Counted from the stretch's first letter, positions 18,194 to 26,555 are shown. The stretch: DNA of 64,000 nucleotides from Shinella zoogloeoides (GCF_030733845.1 NZ_CP132313.1:248001-312000); one strand, 5' to 3'. Notes: generated by a model not told the origin, from the sequence alone. Numbers and translations: made by a program.

Positions 18194-19261
18194 ATGTATC
18201 AGAAACGAGCACTCGTGGTCGGCGCGACCGGTATTGTGGGGCTCAATGTGGCCGAACACCTGCGCGATCTCGGCGGCTGGGAAATCGCCGGACTCTCGCG
18301 CCGGCCGCCCGTCGGCGCATCCTATATGAAGACCCACGCCGTCGATCTCTTGGATCGCGAGGCAGCGCTGAAGACGCTGGCAACGCTTCGCCCAACCCAT
18401 GTCTATTTCTGCACGTGGACGCTCGGGAAAAACGAGGACGAAAACATCCGGCTCAACGGAGGCATGCTGCGGACTCTCCTCGACGGCATTGCAGCCGCCG
18501 GCACGGTGGAGCATGTCGCCGTTGTCACCGGCACCAAGCATTATCTTGGACCATTCGAGGACTATGGCAAGGTAACGCCGGTCACCCCCTTCCGCGAGGA
18601 CGCGCCACGCCTGACGAAGAAGAATTTCTATTACGAACTCGAAGACGTCGTCATGGACTATGCCGCCCGCCATGGCTACGGCTGGTCGGTACACCGCTCG
18701 CATACGATCATCGGCTATGCCGTCGGCAATCTGATGAATATCGGCGCCACACTCGCAACCTTCGCCTCCATCTGCAAGGCGACCGGCCGCCCCTTCACCT
18801 TCCCCGGCACCCCAACGGCCTATCATGGCATCAATGACATCACCGATGCGCGGCTGCTTGCCAAGCATATCGTCTGGGCCTCGACGGAGCCGAATGCCCG
18901 CAACGAAGCCTTCAACGCCACGAATGGCGACGTCTTCCGCTGGGACCAATTGTGGAAACGCATCGCCGATTACTTCGGTATTGAGGTGGGCGCCTATCCC
19001 GGCCAGTACAATTCACTGACGGATCGAATGCAGGGCCTCGATCCGGACTGGCGGGCATTGGTGCGACAGCATGACCTCCAGCCGCACGCTCTCGACCGTC
19101 TCGCTTCCCCCTGGCATACGGACCTCGACCTTGGCCGCCCGATGGAATGCCTGCACTCCATGGCCAAGAGCCGGGCGCTCGGCTTCGGGGAAATTCAGGA
19201 CACGGAAAAGTCTTTCATCGACGTCTTCGACCGGCTGCGCGCGGAGCGTATCATTCCCTGA
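18194..19261 (+). CDS. PRISE-type NAD(P)-dependent reductase (progesterone 5-beta-reductase/iridoid synthase-like SDR)
   Basis: A 355-residue extended SDR. The cofactor loop is GATGIVG (residues 10-16). The PRISE signatures are complete: TGTKHYLG (112-119) with Lys115 and NFYYELED (144-151) with Tyr147, the residues that take the place of the usual SDR catalytic pair. Plant PRISE enzymes reduce activated C=C bonds of enones; bacterial members have been tied to reduction of small enones, and the natural substrate is often unknown. It stands alone, divergent from a LysR gene, with a strong terminator behind it. Confidence 0.9.
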   Translation: MYQKRALVVGATGIVGLNVAEHLRDLGGWEIAGLSRRPPVGASYMKTHAVDLLDREAALKTLATLRPTHVYFCTWTLGKNEDENIRLNGGMLRTLLDGIAAAGTVEHVAVVTGTKHYLGPFEDYGKVTPVTPFREDAPRLTKKNFYYELEDVVMDYAARHGYGWSVHRSHTIIGYAVGNLMNIGATLATFASICKATGRPFTFPGTPTAYHGINDITDARLLAKHIVWASTEPNARNEAFNATNGDVFRWDQLWKRIADYFGIEVGAYPGQYNSLTDRMQGLDPDWRALVRQHDLQPHALDRLASPWHTDLDLGRPMECLHSMAKSRALGFGEIQDTEKSFIDVFDRLRAERIIP

Positions 19262-19285
19262 GGTCATCCCCAGGCTCACGCACGA

Positions 19286-19322
19286 AAAGAGCGCATCGGA
19301 AGGCCGATGCGCTCTTTCTTTT
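19286..19322. terminator. Bidirectional Rho-independent terminator
   Basis: A perfect 14-bp stem, AAAGAGCGCATCGG (19286-19299) with 19304-19317, closes on the tetraloop AAGG and is followed by CTTTTTG on the plus strand and TTTTCG on the minus strand. It separates the convergent PRISE gene and the NifU-like gene. Confidence 0.92.
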
Positions 19323-19344
19323 TGCGTCGATAGAAGTCCCGCCG

Positions 19345-19641
19345 TCAGGCGGCGGGATAGGGATGGGCGTTGAGCAGACTGGCAAGGCGCGACAACGCCC
19401 GCGGCCCGGCATTCACCTGATCACATTCGACGGCACTGACCCCAGGCACCTCCATCAGGAAGGTGCGGACAGGACCGACAAAGGTCATGGTGAGGTTCGG
19501 GCAGGCGCGGCAAGCGCCGGTCAGGCTAACACTGACCACGCCATCCCCGCTCACATCAGTGATGGCGATATCACCCCCATGCCCGAGGATAAGGGGCCGC
19601 GCACGGCCGAGGGCCGCATCAAGGAGGACACGATCGATCAT
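19345..19641 (-). CDS. NifU-like C-terminal domain protein (Fe-S scaffold type)
   Basis: A 98-residue stand-alone NifU C-terminal domain. The CxxC pair, Cys44 and Cys47 in TGACRACPNLTMTF, is the cluster-binding motif, and the HGGDI turn near the N terminus is typical. Such proteins carry a labile Fe-S cluster for transfer to apoproteins. Its start overlaps the stop of the amidohydrolase gene by four bases, so the two are translationally coupled. That link suggests a role in metal or cluster supply to a partner enzyme, possibly the amidohydrolase, but no Fe-S enzyme is encoded nearby. Confidence 0.88.
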   Translation of the reverse strand: MIDRVLLDAALGRARPLILGHGGDIAITDVSGDGVVSVSLTGACRACPNLTMTFVGPVRTFLMEVPGVSAVECDQVNAGPRALSRLASLLNAHPYPAA

Positions 19642-20648
19642 GCCACCAGCCCCAATTCACGCTTCTTCGCCTCGATGTCGATACCCATGCCACGCGCAAA
19701 CGCCTTGCCGAGGATATTTTCCTTCATCTCCCGGGTGATTTCTGGATAGCCATAACGCTCCTGCAGTTCCTCGGGCATTTCGAGATTGGCGAGCGTGTCG
19801 ATATAGGTCTGGACATGCGGCCAGATGAAGGCTTCCGAGCCATAGCAGATGCGATCGGAGCCGACGTAAAGCAGCGCTTCGCCAAGCCGCTGCAGCATTT
19901 TCCAGGGCTGGAGATAATACTGGTTAAACCAGAGCGGCAGGATCAGGTAGATATTCTCGAACCGGCTCGCGATGGAGATTGTTTCGTCGACATAGGGATC
20001 GCCGAGATGGTGGATGCCAAAATTCAGTTCCGGGAAATCGGCGGCGGCATACTGGATATCGTTCGGCTTGAAGGCCTCCACCGGCCCGAGTTCCAGCGGG
20101 AATCCCTTGTGGAACTGAACCATCTTGACGCCGAGCTCGATCGCCTTTTCCCAAAGAGGATAGGCGATGTCACGGTCATCCGCGCGCCATGAACAGCCAC
20201 GAGACTGATATTGGTAGAACTTGAAGCTGACGGCCCCAAGCTCGTGCACCTGCCGTTCCATTTCCTTCAGCGCCGGACCGAGGCCATGATAAGCAGGATC
20301 CACACCACCGGTGAGAACGATGCGCTTGGGATCCTTTTGGGCGAGTGCATGGCTGAGTTCCACGGGACCGAGACCTGCTCGCCAATGCGAAAACAGTGGC
20401 ACGGAGCAAGCGCAGGCCATATCCGTGTCAGCCTTGCCGAACAACATATCCACCCCCCAATCGAGGTCAGGATTGGAAAACGTTTCGGTTTCCGGCGGCG
20501 GGCCGCGCCGGCCGGTCAGATTGATGAAGCCGGTCAGTTGCTCGCGCAGGATGCGCACGCGCCGTCCGTCACTGCCGTCCTTGATCTGACCATTACTGAA
20601 ATCCTGGCAATGCACCGCCGCGTCAAAGACAAACATTCCGTCTTTCAT
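19638..20648 (-). CDS. Amidohydrolase family protein (Amidohydro_2 type)
   Basis: A 336-residue TIM-barrel metal-dependent hydrolase or decarboxylase of the amidohydrolase 2 group. Candidate metal ligands are His13 (DAAVHCQD; the second His of the usual HxH is Gln15), the His of VQFHKGFP, GIHHLGDP and the Asp of GSDRICYGSE. The protein is coupled to the NifU-like gene. Similar amidohydrolases accompany a small Fe-S-type protein in actinobacterial propane monooxygenase clusters, but no monooxygenase is present here. It lies 145 bases after the inositol-phosphatase-like gene with a hairpin between, so it may be only partly co-transcribed. Confidence 0.85.
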   Translation of the reverse strand: MKDGMFVFDAAVHCQDFSNGQIKDGSDGRRVRILREQLTGFINLTGRRGPPPETETFSNPDLDWGVDMLFGKADTDMACACSVPLFSHWRAGLGPVELSHALAQKDPKRIVLTGGVDPAYHGLGPALKEMERQVHELGAVSFKFYQYQSRGCSWRADDRDIAYPLWEKAIELGVKMVQFHKGFPLELGPVEAFKPNDIQYAAADFPELNFGIHHLGDPYVDETISIASRFENIYLILPLWFNQYYLQPWKMLQRLGEALLYVGSDRICYGSEAFIWPHVQTYIDTLANLEMPEELQERYGYPEITREMKENILGKAFARGMGIDIEAKKRELGLVA

Positions 20649-20735
20649 TCGCTTTCTCCCATCAATCCAAAGGCGCAGACGCGCCGTGGCAGCCCTGAAA
20701 AGGCCACTTGGATCAATAGCATGGAAGCGAGTGCA

Positions 20736-20762
20736 GCAGTCTTCGAGTTATCCGAAGACTGC
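20736..20762 (-). terminator. Perfect hairpin between the phosphatase and amidohydrolase genes
   Basis: GCAGTCTTCG (20736-20745) pairs with 20753-20762 over the loop AGTTATC. There is no U-tract in either direction, so it may be an attenuator, an RNA-processing site or a weak terminator that divides the long minus-strand operon. Confidence 0.45.
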
Positions 20763-20793
20763 CTTCATGAGGGGCAGGGTCAGACAGGCTGAC

Positions 20794-21603
20794 TCAACCG
20801 ATTCGGAAGAGATCGACAAAATCCTGATACAGAACCGGGCCGCTGGCAAGCACCATCCCGCCCTTCGGAAGCGACGTTCCGGGTTGAGGATAGGTTAAAA
20901 AACGGCCACCGGCCGCCTTGATGAGAGCGAGGCCGGCAACGGCGTCCCAAGACCACATATGGCGCTCGAAATAACCGTCCACCCGGCCGGCAGCCACGTA
21001 GGCAAGCATCAAGGCGCCGGCGCCGACCTGCCGGAAGCTGCCGCCGGCCGAGAAGAGCCGTTCCGCATCGACAGCAAAAGCGGCCGGCGGAACACGGTGA
21101 TTGTGGCCGAGACCGAGGCTCGTCCTGTCGATACTGCTGGTGGTGCTGACCGAGATTGGCATACCGTTGACGGTTGTCGCGATCCCGTCTGCCCCGGCAA
21201 AAAGTTCGTCGCGGAGCGGATCATAGATGACGCCAAGGATCGGCTCTCCCTTTGACCACAGACCGATCGAAACACACCAGTTATGCGCGCCCTTCAGAAA
21301 GTTCGATGTGCCATCGAGAGGATCGACGCACCAGACAAGGTCTGCTTCCTGCGCCCCGGAGATACCGGTTTCTTCGCCCAGAAACTCATCCTGCGGAAAG
21401 GCCGGACGAAGAATAGCGGCGATCGTGTCTTCCGCTTCGCGATCGGCGATGGAGACAAAATCGTTCAGCCCCTTCTGTTCGACGACGAGTTGGCTGCGTC
21501 GGCCATAATAGGCGAGCAACAGTCGTCCGGCTTCACGAGCGGCATGTTCGGCGGCAGCGAGTCGGGTTTCCAACCCAGCCGCCGAAGAAGACATCTCAGG
21601 CAT
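20794..21603 (-). CDS. Inositol monophosphatase family protein
   Basis: A 269-residue Mg2+-dependent phosphatase with all family motifs: GEE (76-78), DPLDGTSNF (94-102), and WSWDAVAGLALIKAAGG near the C terminus. Members hydrolyse inositol phosphates, 3'-phosphoadenosine phosphates, fructose 1,6-bisphosphate or histidinol phosphate. It sits 11 bases after the RpiR regulator in a sugar-catabolic operon, so a sugar or polyol phosphate seems the likeliest substrate; that is inference. Confidence 0.92.
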   Translation of the reverse strand: MPEMSSSAAGLETRLAAAEHAAREAGRLLLAYYGRRSQLVVEQKGLNDFVSIADREAEDTIAAILRPAFPQDEFLGEETGISGAQEADLVWCVDPLDGTSNFLKGAHNWCVSIGLWSKGEPILGVIYDPLRDELFAGADGIATTVNGMPISVSTTSSIDRTSLGLGHNHRVPPAAFAVDAERLFSAGGSFRQVGAGALMLAYVAAGRVDGYFERHMWSWDAVAGLALIKAAGGRFLTYPQPGTSLPKGGMVLASGPVLYQDFVDLFRIG

Positions 21604-21614
21604 TCATTGACCCT

Positions 21615-22514
21615 CTAATAGCGCGTCAACGCGGTCACGTCGGAGGTCCGTTCCAGCCCTTCGATGGCCCGGCCGAAATTGCGCACAGCATAAAGGGAAT
21701 AGAGCGTGTCAATGACCTGAAGTTGCGCGATCTTCGAGACCATGGATTCGTGATATTCGCCCGGCCCGACAACACCTGTGATAGTGGGCGTGAACAAGCA
21801 GATATCCGCGTGCCGCACGATTGGCGAATCCGGAAAGGATGTGATTGCCAAGGTCGTCGCCCCCTGCAGCTTCGCCTGTTGCAGGCTGTCCACGGTGGAA
21901 ATGGTGCGACCGGAATTCGACACGCCAATCGCCAGCGATTTCGATCCGAGCGTCGAGGTGGATATCTGCCGAATGCCGAGATCTCGGAAGAAAAGACAAC
22001 GCTTGCCGACCCGCATGAACCGCAGGAGAGCATTTTCGACACAGAGCAATGAGGCACCCATGGCAAAGAACCCGAGCACATCAGCCTCCTCGATAGCCTC
22101 CACGGCGCGCTCCAGTGCTTTTTCCGCAAGGCCCGCCCGGGTGTCCGCAACAGTCATCGCATAGCGGGCGGCGACCTTGGCCAAAACCGAGGACGTGTCA
22201 TCCTCATCCGTTATGTCCTCATAGACGTGGCGTTCGGAAAGCGGCTCGGTCGTCGCCGTGCCCTGGGATAATTCCTCGGCGATAAGGATCTTGAACTGCT
22301 GAAAACTCTGCACATCGATTTCGCGCACGAAGCGGGTGACGGTGGATTCCGAAACCTCGCATTGCACGGCGAGATCCTTGATTGAGATGGATTTGATCTC
22401 CTCCGGAGCCTTTAACACCCGATCCGCAATACGTCGCAAGGCAGGGTTCATATAACCCGCCTTCCAGCGAATCCGCATAAGGATCGATTGCCTGTTGTCC
22501 GTTGCGTTGTCCAT
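21615..22514 (-). CDS. RpiR-family (MurR/RpiR) transcriptional regulator
   Basis: A 299-residue regulator with an N-terminal HTH_6 domain (SIKDLAVQCEVSESTVTRFVREI) and a C-terminal SIS sugar-phosphate-binding domain (GVSNSGRTISTVDSLQQAK near residues 197-215). RpiR proteins sense phosphosugars and usually repress the genes around them. It lies within the large operon, with TAGAATGAAATT 50 bases upstream; the same 12 bases stand before the KDPG-aldolase gene. It is therefore the best candidate regulator of this operon and perhaps of the ABC operon. Confidence 0.93.
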   Translation of the reverse strand: MDNATDNRQSILMRIRWKAGYMNPALRRIADRVLKAPEEIKSISIKDLAVQCEVSESTVTRFVREIDVQSFQQFKILIAEELSQGTATTEPLSERHVYEDITDEDDTSSVLAKVAARYAMTVADTRAGLAEKALERAVEAIEEADVLGFFAMGASLLCVENALLRFMRVGKRCLFFRDLGIRQISTSTLGSKSLAIGVSNSGRTISTVDSLQQAKLQGATTLAITSFPDSPIVRHADICLFTPTITGVVGPGEYHESMVSKIAQLQVIDTLYSLYAVRNFGRAIEGLERTSDVTALTRY

Positions 22515-22563
22515 CGATCACGACTCCTAGTGTTCGTCGCAATTCTATAGCTGGCAAATGTCT

Positions 22564-22575
22564 TAGAATGAAATT
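22564..22575. promoter_or_regulatory. Candidate RpiR operator before its own gene
   Basis: TAGAATGAAATT, containing the inverted repeat AAT-N3-ATT, lies in an AT-rich stretch 50 bases before the RpiR start. The identical 12 bases occur at 34239-34250. Autoregulation by RpiR proteins is common. Confidence 0.45.
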
Positions 22576-22582
22576 TCTTTTT

Positions 22583-23461
22583 TTACCAGATTTTGCGGCT
22601 GGCCTGCGCAGTCTCACGCGTAACGCGCAGGAGGTCGTAGGCGGAACGCGCGGCAACGAGCGAATCTTGCCAGGCCTCGCGCCACAGCCGTACCCCGCCT
22701 ACAAGCGCCTCGCCTAGTACACGGGAAGAGAAGGCCTCGACTGTGTAGTCTCCGGCATAACCGACGCTCTCGAGTGCCCGGAAATAGGACGGAATATCGA
22801 AGTGACCACCGCCGAGTGCTCCACGGTTACTGTCCGCGACGTGAGCGTAGCCCAGCAAAGCGGCATTGCGCTGGATGGTTGCCGCGATATCGCCCTCCTC
22901 GATGTTCATATGGAAGGTGTCCATGTGAATGAAGAGGTTGGCGCCACCCGACGCGCGGATCAGCGACGCAGCCTCATCAAGAGTATTGACGAGATAGCTC
23001 TCGTAACGATTGACAGGTTCCAGCCCGAGCCGCACACCGAGTTCGCCAGCGCGGCGGTCTAGACGTGAGAGGCTTTCCGTGACCCGCGCCCGCGCGTCTT
23101 CGGTCGCGGGCGCACCATAATTGGAAAATGCCGCGTAGGTGATGCCTGAAACGGCAGGTGCGTGAAGCTCCGACGCGATCTCGAGAGCACGCGCAACTGT
23201 TGCTTCACCTCGTCGGGCGACTATCGCATCGGAAGAGGAGATATCCGTGTCGGACCCCAGCGCCATACCGAGACGCAGTTCCAGTCCCGCCTCGCGCGTC
23301 ACCCGGCGAGTGAGCGGAATATCAAGCTCCGCCGGGTCGAACATCAGCACCTCAATCAACTCGTAGCCGATCTCGGACGCCGCTCGGCACGCCGTGGTCG
23401 CGTTTGCCGCGTCCCATCGATCCGTGAAGACGAGGGCATGAACACCTAACTTGCCGGACAT
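22583..23461 (-). CDS. TIM-barrel sugar epimerase/isomerase (first of a tandem pair)
   Basis: A 292-residue member of the AP-endonuclease-2/xylose isomerase-like fold, closest in motifs to D-tagatose/D-psicose 3-epimerases. The metal site is marked by EPVNRYES, HMDTFHMN, HVADSNRG and VEAFSS. Such enzymes epimerise ketoses at C3 or act on related oxo-sugars. It lies 59 bases after a paralogue (23521-24432) with the same motifs, so the pair may act on successive intermediates or form a heteromer. The substrate is unknown. Confidence 0.88.
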   Translation of the reverse strand: MSGKLGVHALVFTDRWDAANATTACRAASEIGYELIEVLMFDPAELDIPLTRRVTREAGLELRLGMALGSDTDISSSDAIVARRGEATVARALEIASELHAPAVSGITYAAFSNYGAPATEDARARVTESLSRLDRRAGELGVRLGLEPVNRYESYLVNTLDEAASLIRASGGANLFIHMDTFHMNIEEGDIAATIQRNAALLGYAHVADSNRGALGGGHFDIPSYFRALESVGYAGDYTVEAFSSRVLGEALVGGVRLWREAWQDSLVAARSAYDLLRVTRETAQASRKIW

Positions 23462-23520
23462 GATATACTCCTTTCATGCAGTCCAACTCTGGGGCTTGCA
23501 TTCCCCCGGTCGGATCTACC

Positions 23521-24432
23521 CTAAACAAATGGGCTGTTGACTTCTCGACGAGACAACGGATGCCGCGCGATCAGGCTCGTGGTCGCCGCATCAATCTGGC
23601 CGCGCATGAAACGCAGCCCCTTGGTCGCCAAATCCTCGCTGTCCGACCAGTGTGTCGTCCAGGCAGCGAGGGCATCCGCCACACCTCCCTTGAGGACGGC
23701 CGGCGAGAAGGCCTCGAACACGACCGTCCCGTTATATGAAGCACGTACCAGTGCACGGAAGTAGTCTGGGAAATTCACCGACCCAGAACCGAGATAGCCT
23801 CGATTACTCTCTCCGGCATGGGCGTGGCCAATGGTGTCGATGTTGCGCGCGATCGCATCCGCCGCGTCGTGCTCCTCAATGTTCATGTGGTAACTGTCGA
23901 TATGGGCGAACAAAGCCGGCGACCCTACGGTCCGCACGATCCGGGCCGCATCGTCGACGGTGTTGACGACATTGCTCTCATAGCGGTTGACCGCCTCGAT
24001 GCCGAGCCGAATGCCGGCAGCCTCAGCGCGTACGGCAAGACGGGCATAGGTCTCGATGACACGGTCGATGGTGCCCGCTGCGGCTGCCTGCCCATATCGG
24101 TGCATGGCCGAATGCGTGACGCCGCCGAGTAGATTCGAGCCCATGTCGCGCGTTGCAAGGATTGCGTCCGAGATAAACTGCTCACCTGCCTTCGCCACGG
24201 CAGGATCGGCGCTGGAGATGTCTGCGGCCGGATTGAGCGCCATGCCAGTCACCACACCGATCCCGGCCGCCGCGATCGCTTTTGCAGTCGCGGCTGGGCG
24301 TGCGTCCCGTGGGTCGAAGATGACCGCCTCGATCAGGTCGTAGCCGGTCTCAGCGGTCTTGCCAATGGCATAGCAAATCGTGTCCTCGGTCCAATCGGTG
24401 ACCCAGACTAACGCGTGGATGCCAAGCTGCAT
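23521..24432 (-). CDS. TIM-barrel sugar epimerase/isomerase (second of a tandem pair)
   Basis: A 303-residue paralogue of the preceding entry: EAVNRYES, HIDSYHMN, HAGESNRG and VFEAFSP keep the same order, and the N-terminal GIHALVWVTDW matches GVHALVFTDRW. I start at MQLGIHALVW (24432), ten bases past the SDR stop; an upstream ATG at 24492 would add 20 residues inside that SDR gene. It carries about 20 extra C-terminal residues. A role in C3 epimerisation or isomerisation of a sugar intermediate is inferred from the family. Confidence 0.86.
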   Translation of the reverse strand: MQLGIHALVWVTDWTEDTICYAIGKTAETGYDLIEAVIFDPRDARPAATAKAIAAAGIGVVTGMALNPAADISSADPAVAKAGEQFISDAILATRDMGSNLLGGVTHSAMHRYGQAAAAGTIDRVIETYARLAVRAEAAGIRLGIEAVNRYESNVVNTVDDAARIVRTVGSPALFAHIDSYHMNIEEHDAADAIARNIDTIGHAHAGESNRGYLGSGSVNFPDYFRALVRASYNGTVVFEAFSPAVLKGGVADALAAWTTHWSDSEDLATKGLRFMRGQIDAATTSLIARHPLSRREVNSPFV

Positions 24433-24442
24433 GTCACGCGCC

Positions 24443-25228
24443 TCACCCGAAGATCGAGCGAATTGTGCCGCCGTCGGCACGATGGCAGACACCGTTCATG
24501 GCTGCGTTGGTCATCAACTGCACCACGCCACGCCCGTGCAGGGCCGGATCAATGAGCTTCTGCGTCAGGTTGGAGGGCTGGACGTCGCGGTAGAAATCGG
24601 CGAGCGCCTGCTCGATTGTCTTGCCCTGCTGCTTGGCGAGATCGGCAAAGTAGGTTTCGACCGACTCCGTCGCAGTCGAGCCTGGCATATAGCTGTTGAC
24701 GCGCACATTCGTGCCGCGCGTCAGCTCTGCCAGTGAGCGGCTAAGCCCAAGCATCGCGGTCTTGGTGACGGAATAGGGCGTCATGTTGCCAATCGAACGG
24801 ATGGCTGCTTCAGAGGAAATGAAGACGATGCTGCCATCATTGCGCGCCAGCATGTCCTTCATGACAAGGCGGGAGATGCGGATCGACGTCATGAGGTTGT
24901 GCTGGAAATATTCCATCCAGCGCTCGTCGCTGACCTCGAAGAAATCATTGACGTCGAACACCCCGATATTGTTGACGAGGAAGGAGACTGGGCCAAAGCC
25001 GGCGGCGAAGTCCGCAAGTGCAAGCGCGCCCTCCTGCGTCAGGAGATCGGCGACGACGCCATGGGCACGTGTACCGATGGCCGCGGCGGCCTTGGTGAGC
25101 TTGGCCTGATCGCGGCCGTTGATGATGACTGTCGCGCCCTCTTCGTGAAAGGTACGTGCTATTGCGTGACCGATGCCCGTCGCGCCGCCGGTGACGATAA
25201 CAATCTTGTCCTTAAGTCCGAAATCCAT
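24443..25228 (-). CDS. SDR-family oxidoreductase, paralogue of the two SDRs in the ABC operon
   Basis: A 261-residue SDR: TGGATGIG loop, NNIGVFDV, SSEAA and catalytic YSVTK. The start MDFGLKDK (25228) matches MDYGLEGK of the 15122-15904 protein; an ATG three codons earlier is possible. The C terminus (HRADGGTIRSIFG) again matches the two SDRs of the 5166-15904 operon. The start lies inside the end of the MBL-phosphatase gene, so the two are translationally coupled. It is a key reason for linking the two operons functionally. Confidence 0.92.
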   Translation of the reverse strand: MDFGLKDKIVIVTGGATGIGHAIARTFHEEGATVIINGRDQAKLTKAAAAIGTRAHGVVADLLTQEGALALADFAAGFGPVSFLVNNIGVFDVNDFFEVSDERWMEYFQHNLMTSIRISRLVMKDMLARNDGSIVFISSEAAIRSIGNMTPYSVTKTAMLGLSRSLAELTRGTNVRVNSYMPGSTATESVETYFADLAKQQGKTIEQALADFYRDVQPSNLTQKLIDPALHGRGVVQLMTNAAMNGVCHRADGGTIRSIFG

Positions 25229-26555
25229 CGTCCTCACTCCCTTGTCCGATATTCTGCTGTGCTGCCCGTGCGAAGTGCGCCAGCCGCTCGCAGGCTACGC
25301 TGATTTGGTCGAAAACCGCCTCGAACGCGCCCCGCCCCTGCCCCCACGGATCGATGATCGTTGTTTCCTCGCCCAAATTGGCGTAGGCGCCGAGCCGGCC
25401 GATTCGGGCGTGGCCGCCCTCCGGACGGAGTGCCCGGATGGCCTCCATGTTGAGATCGTCCATCCCAAGGATCAAGTCGAATTCTTCGAAGTCAGTCTTC
25501 CGAATTTGTCGCGCAACCAGCGTCTCCAGCGCAACGCCGCGCGCGGCTGCGACAGAAATGGTTTCGGCGTGGGGCGGTTTTCCGACATTCCAGTCCATGA
25601 TCGCGGCGCTGTCGATTCGGTGACCAGGCAGAGCGGCGCGCAGAACGCCGTGAGCAGTGGGCGAGCGGCAGATGTTGCCACGGCAGACGACGAGAACGGA
25701 TAGTGGGGGCCGGATGAGAGGTTGGACGCGGTAGGTCGTCGAGGCCGTCGCGAGCCGCACCTCGACATTCGGCGTCAGTGTCGCGAGCTTTCGCGCACCC
25801 TCCTCGGGATCGAGCGTGTTGAACTCGAAAAGACCGAAATGATGGCCGATCATTGCCCGCGCGCCGATCTCGTCCGCTAGTGCGACGGCCTCCTCCAGCG
25901 ACAAGTTGCCAGGTACGCCATTGGCGGCGCGCGTTGCATCCCGCCCGTTCACCGGCAGCAGCGCGAGATCGACCCGGAAAGGCATCAGCCATTCCGCCAG
26001 ACCGGGAAATGGGATGGTGTCACCCGAATGCCAGAGCGTCACCCCGCCGCCCGTAAGCACATACCCCAGGAAGAGGTAACCCTCCGTCGTCCGGCGAAGG
26101 TCCTCGTGCGCGGCTGGCGTGGCCGTAACGATAACACCGCCGAGATCGATGCTCTCACCCGCGTCTATCAGCGTTAGGTGATTTTCCGGCACGCCAAGCT
26201 CAATGGCCCGCGCTTTCTCTGCACGGGGCACGAGCACCCGTGCCCGCGGATTTGCGGCGAGCAGGGCCGGGATCGTTCCCGGATCCATGTGATCGGTGTG
26301 TCCATGAGTGCAAAGCAGCCAGTCAACGTCGCGCAGGTCGCCCGGTTTGACGGGCACGGGCATCATCCGCTGATGCGGAAACCGGGTTCCCCGGTATTTT
26401 TCCGCAAGCGAGTCGGAGAGATAGGCGTCGATGACGATCTTGAGACGGCCCTGCCGGATGAGGAAGCCCGCCTGGCCGAGCCAGGCGAGTGTAGCGCCTT
26501 CTCCAGCACCAAAGCTCTCCATGGCCGCCAGAGGTTCAGTCTCGACGACGTTCAC
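25212..26555 (-). CDS. UlaG-like metallo-beta-lactamase hydrolase fused to a low-molecular-weight protein-tyrosine-phosphatase domain
   Basis: A single 447-residue reading frame with two complete domains. Residues 20-275 are a metallo-beta-lactamase fold of the UlaG (L-ascorbate 6-phosphate lactonase) type: HGHTDH at 84-89, a third His at 150, HSGDT (176-180) and GHHFG (238-242). Residues 286-435 are a low-molecular-weight phosphatase: the P-loop CRGNICRS with Cys291 and Arg297, and the general-acid motif DPWGQG with Asp402. Both active sites look intact. The start overlaps the 2-hydroxyacid dehydrogenase stop by four bases and the end overlaps the SDR start. A lactonase plus phosphatase acting on one phosphosugar lactone is possible but unproven. 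Confidence 0.92.
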   Translation of the reverse strand: MNVVETEPLAAMESFGAGEGATLAWLGQAGFLIRQGRLKIVIDAYLSDSLAEKYRGTRFPHQRMMPVPVKPGDLRDVDWLLCTHGHTDHMDPGTIPALLAANPRARVLVPRAEKARAIELGVPENHLTLIDAGESIDLGGVIVTATPAAHEDLRRTTEGYLFLGYVLTGGGVTLWHSGDTIPFPGLAEWLMPFRVDLALLPVNGRDATRAANGVPGNLSLEEAVALADEIGARAMIGHHFGLFEFNTLDPEEGARKLATLTPNVEVRLATASTTYRVQPLIRPPLSVLVVCRGNICRSPTAHGVLRAALPGHRIDSAAIMDWNVGKPPHAETISVAAARGVALETLVARQIRKTDFEEFDLILGMDDLNMEAIRALRPEGGHARIGRLGAYANLGEETTIIDPWGQGRGAFEAVFDQISVACERLAHFARAAQQNIGQGSEDDGFRT

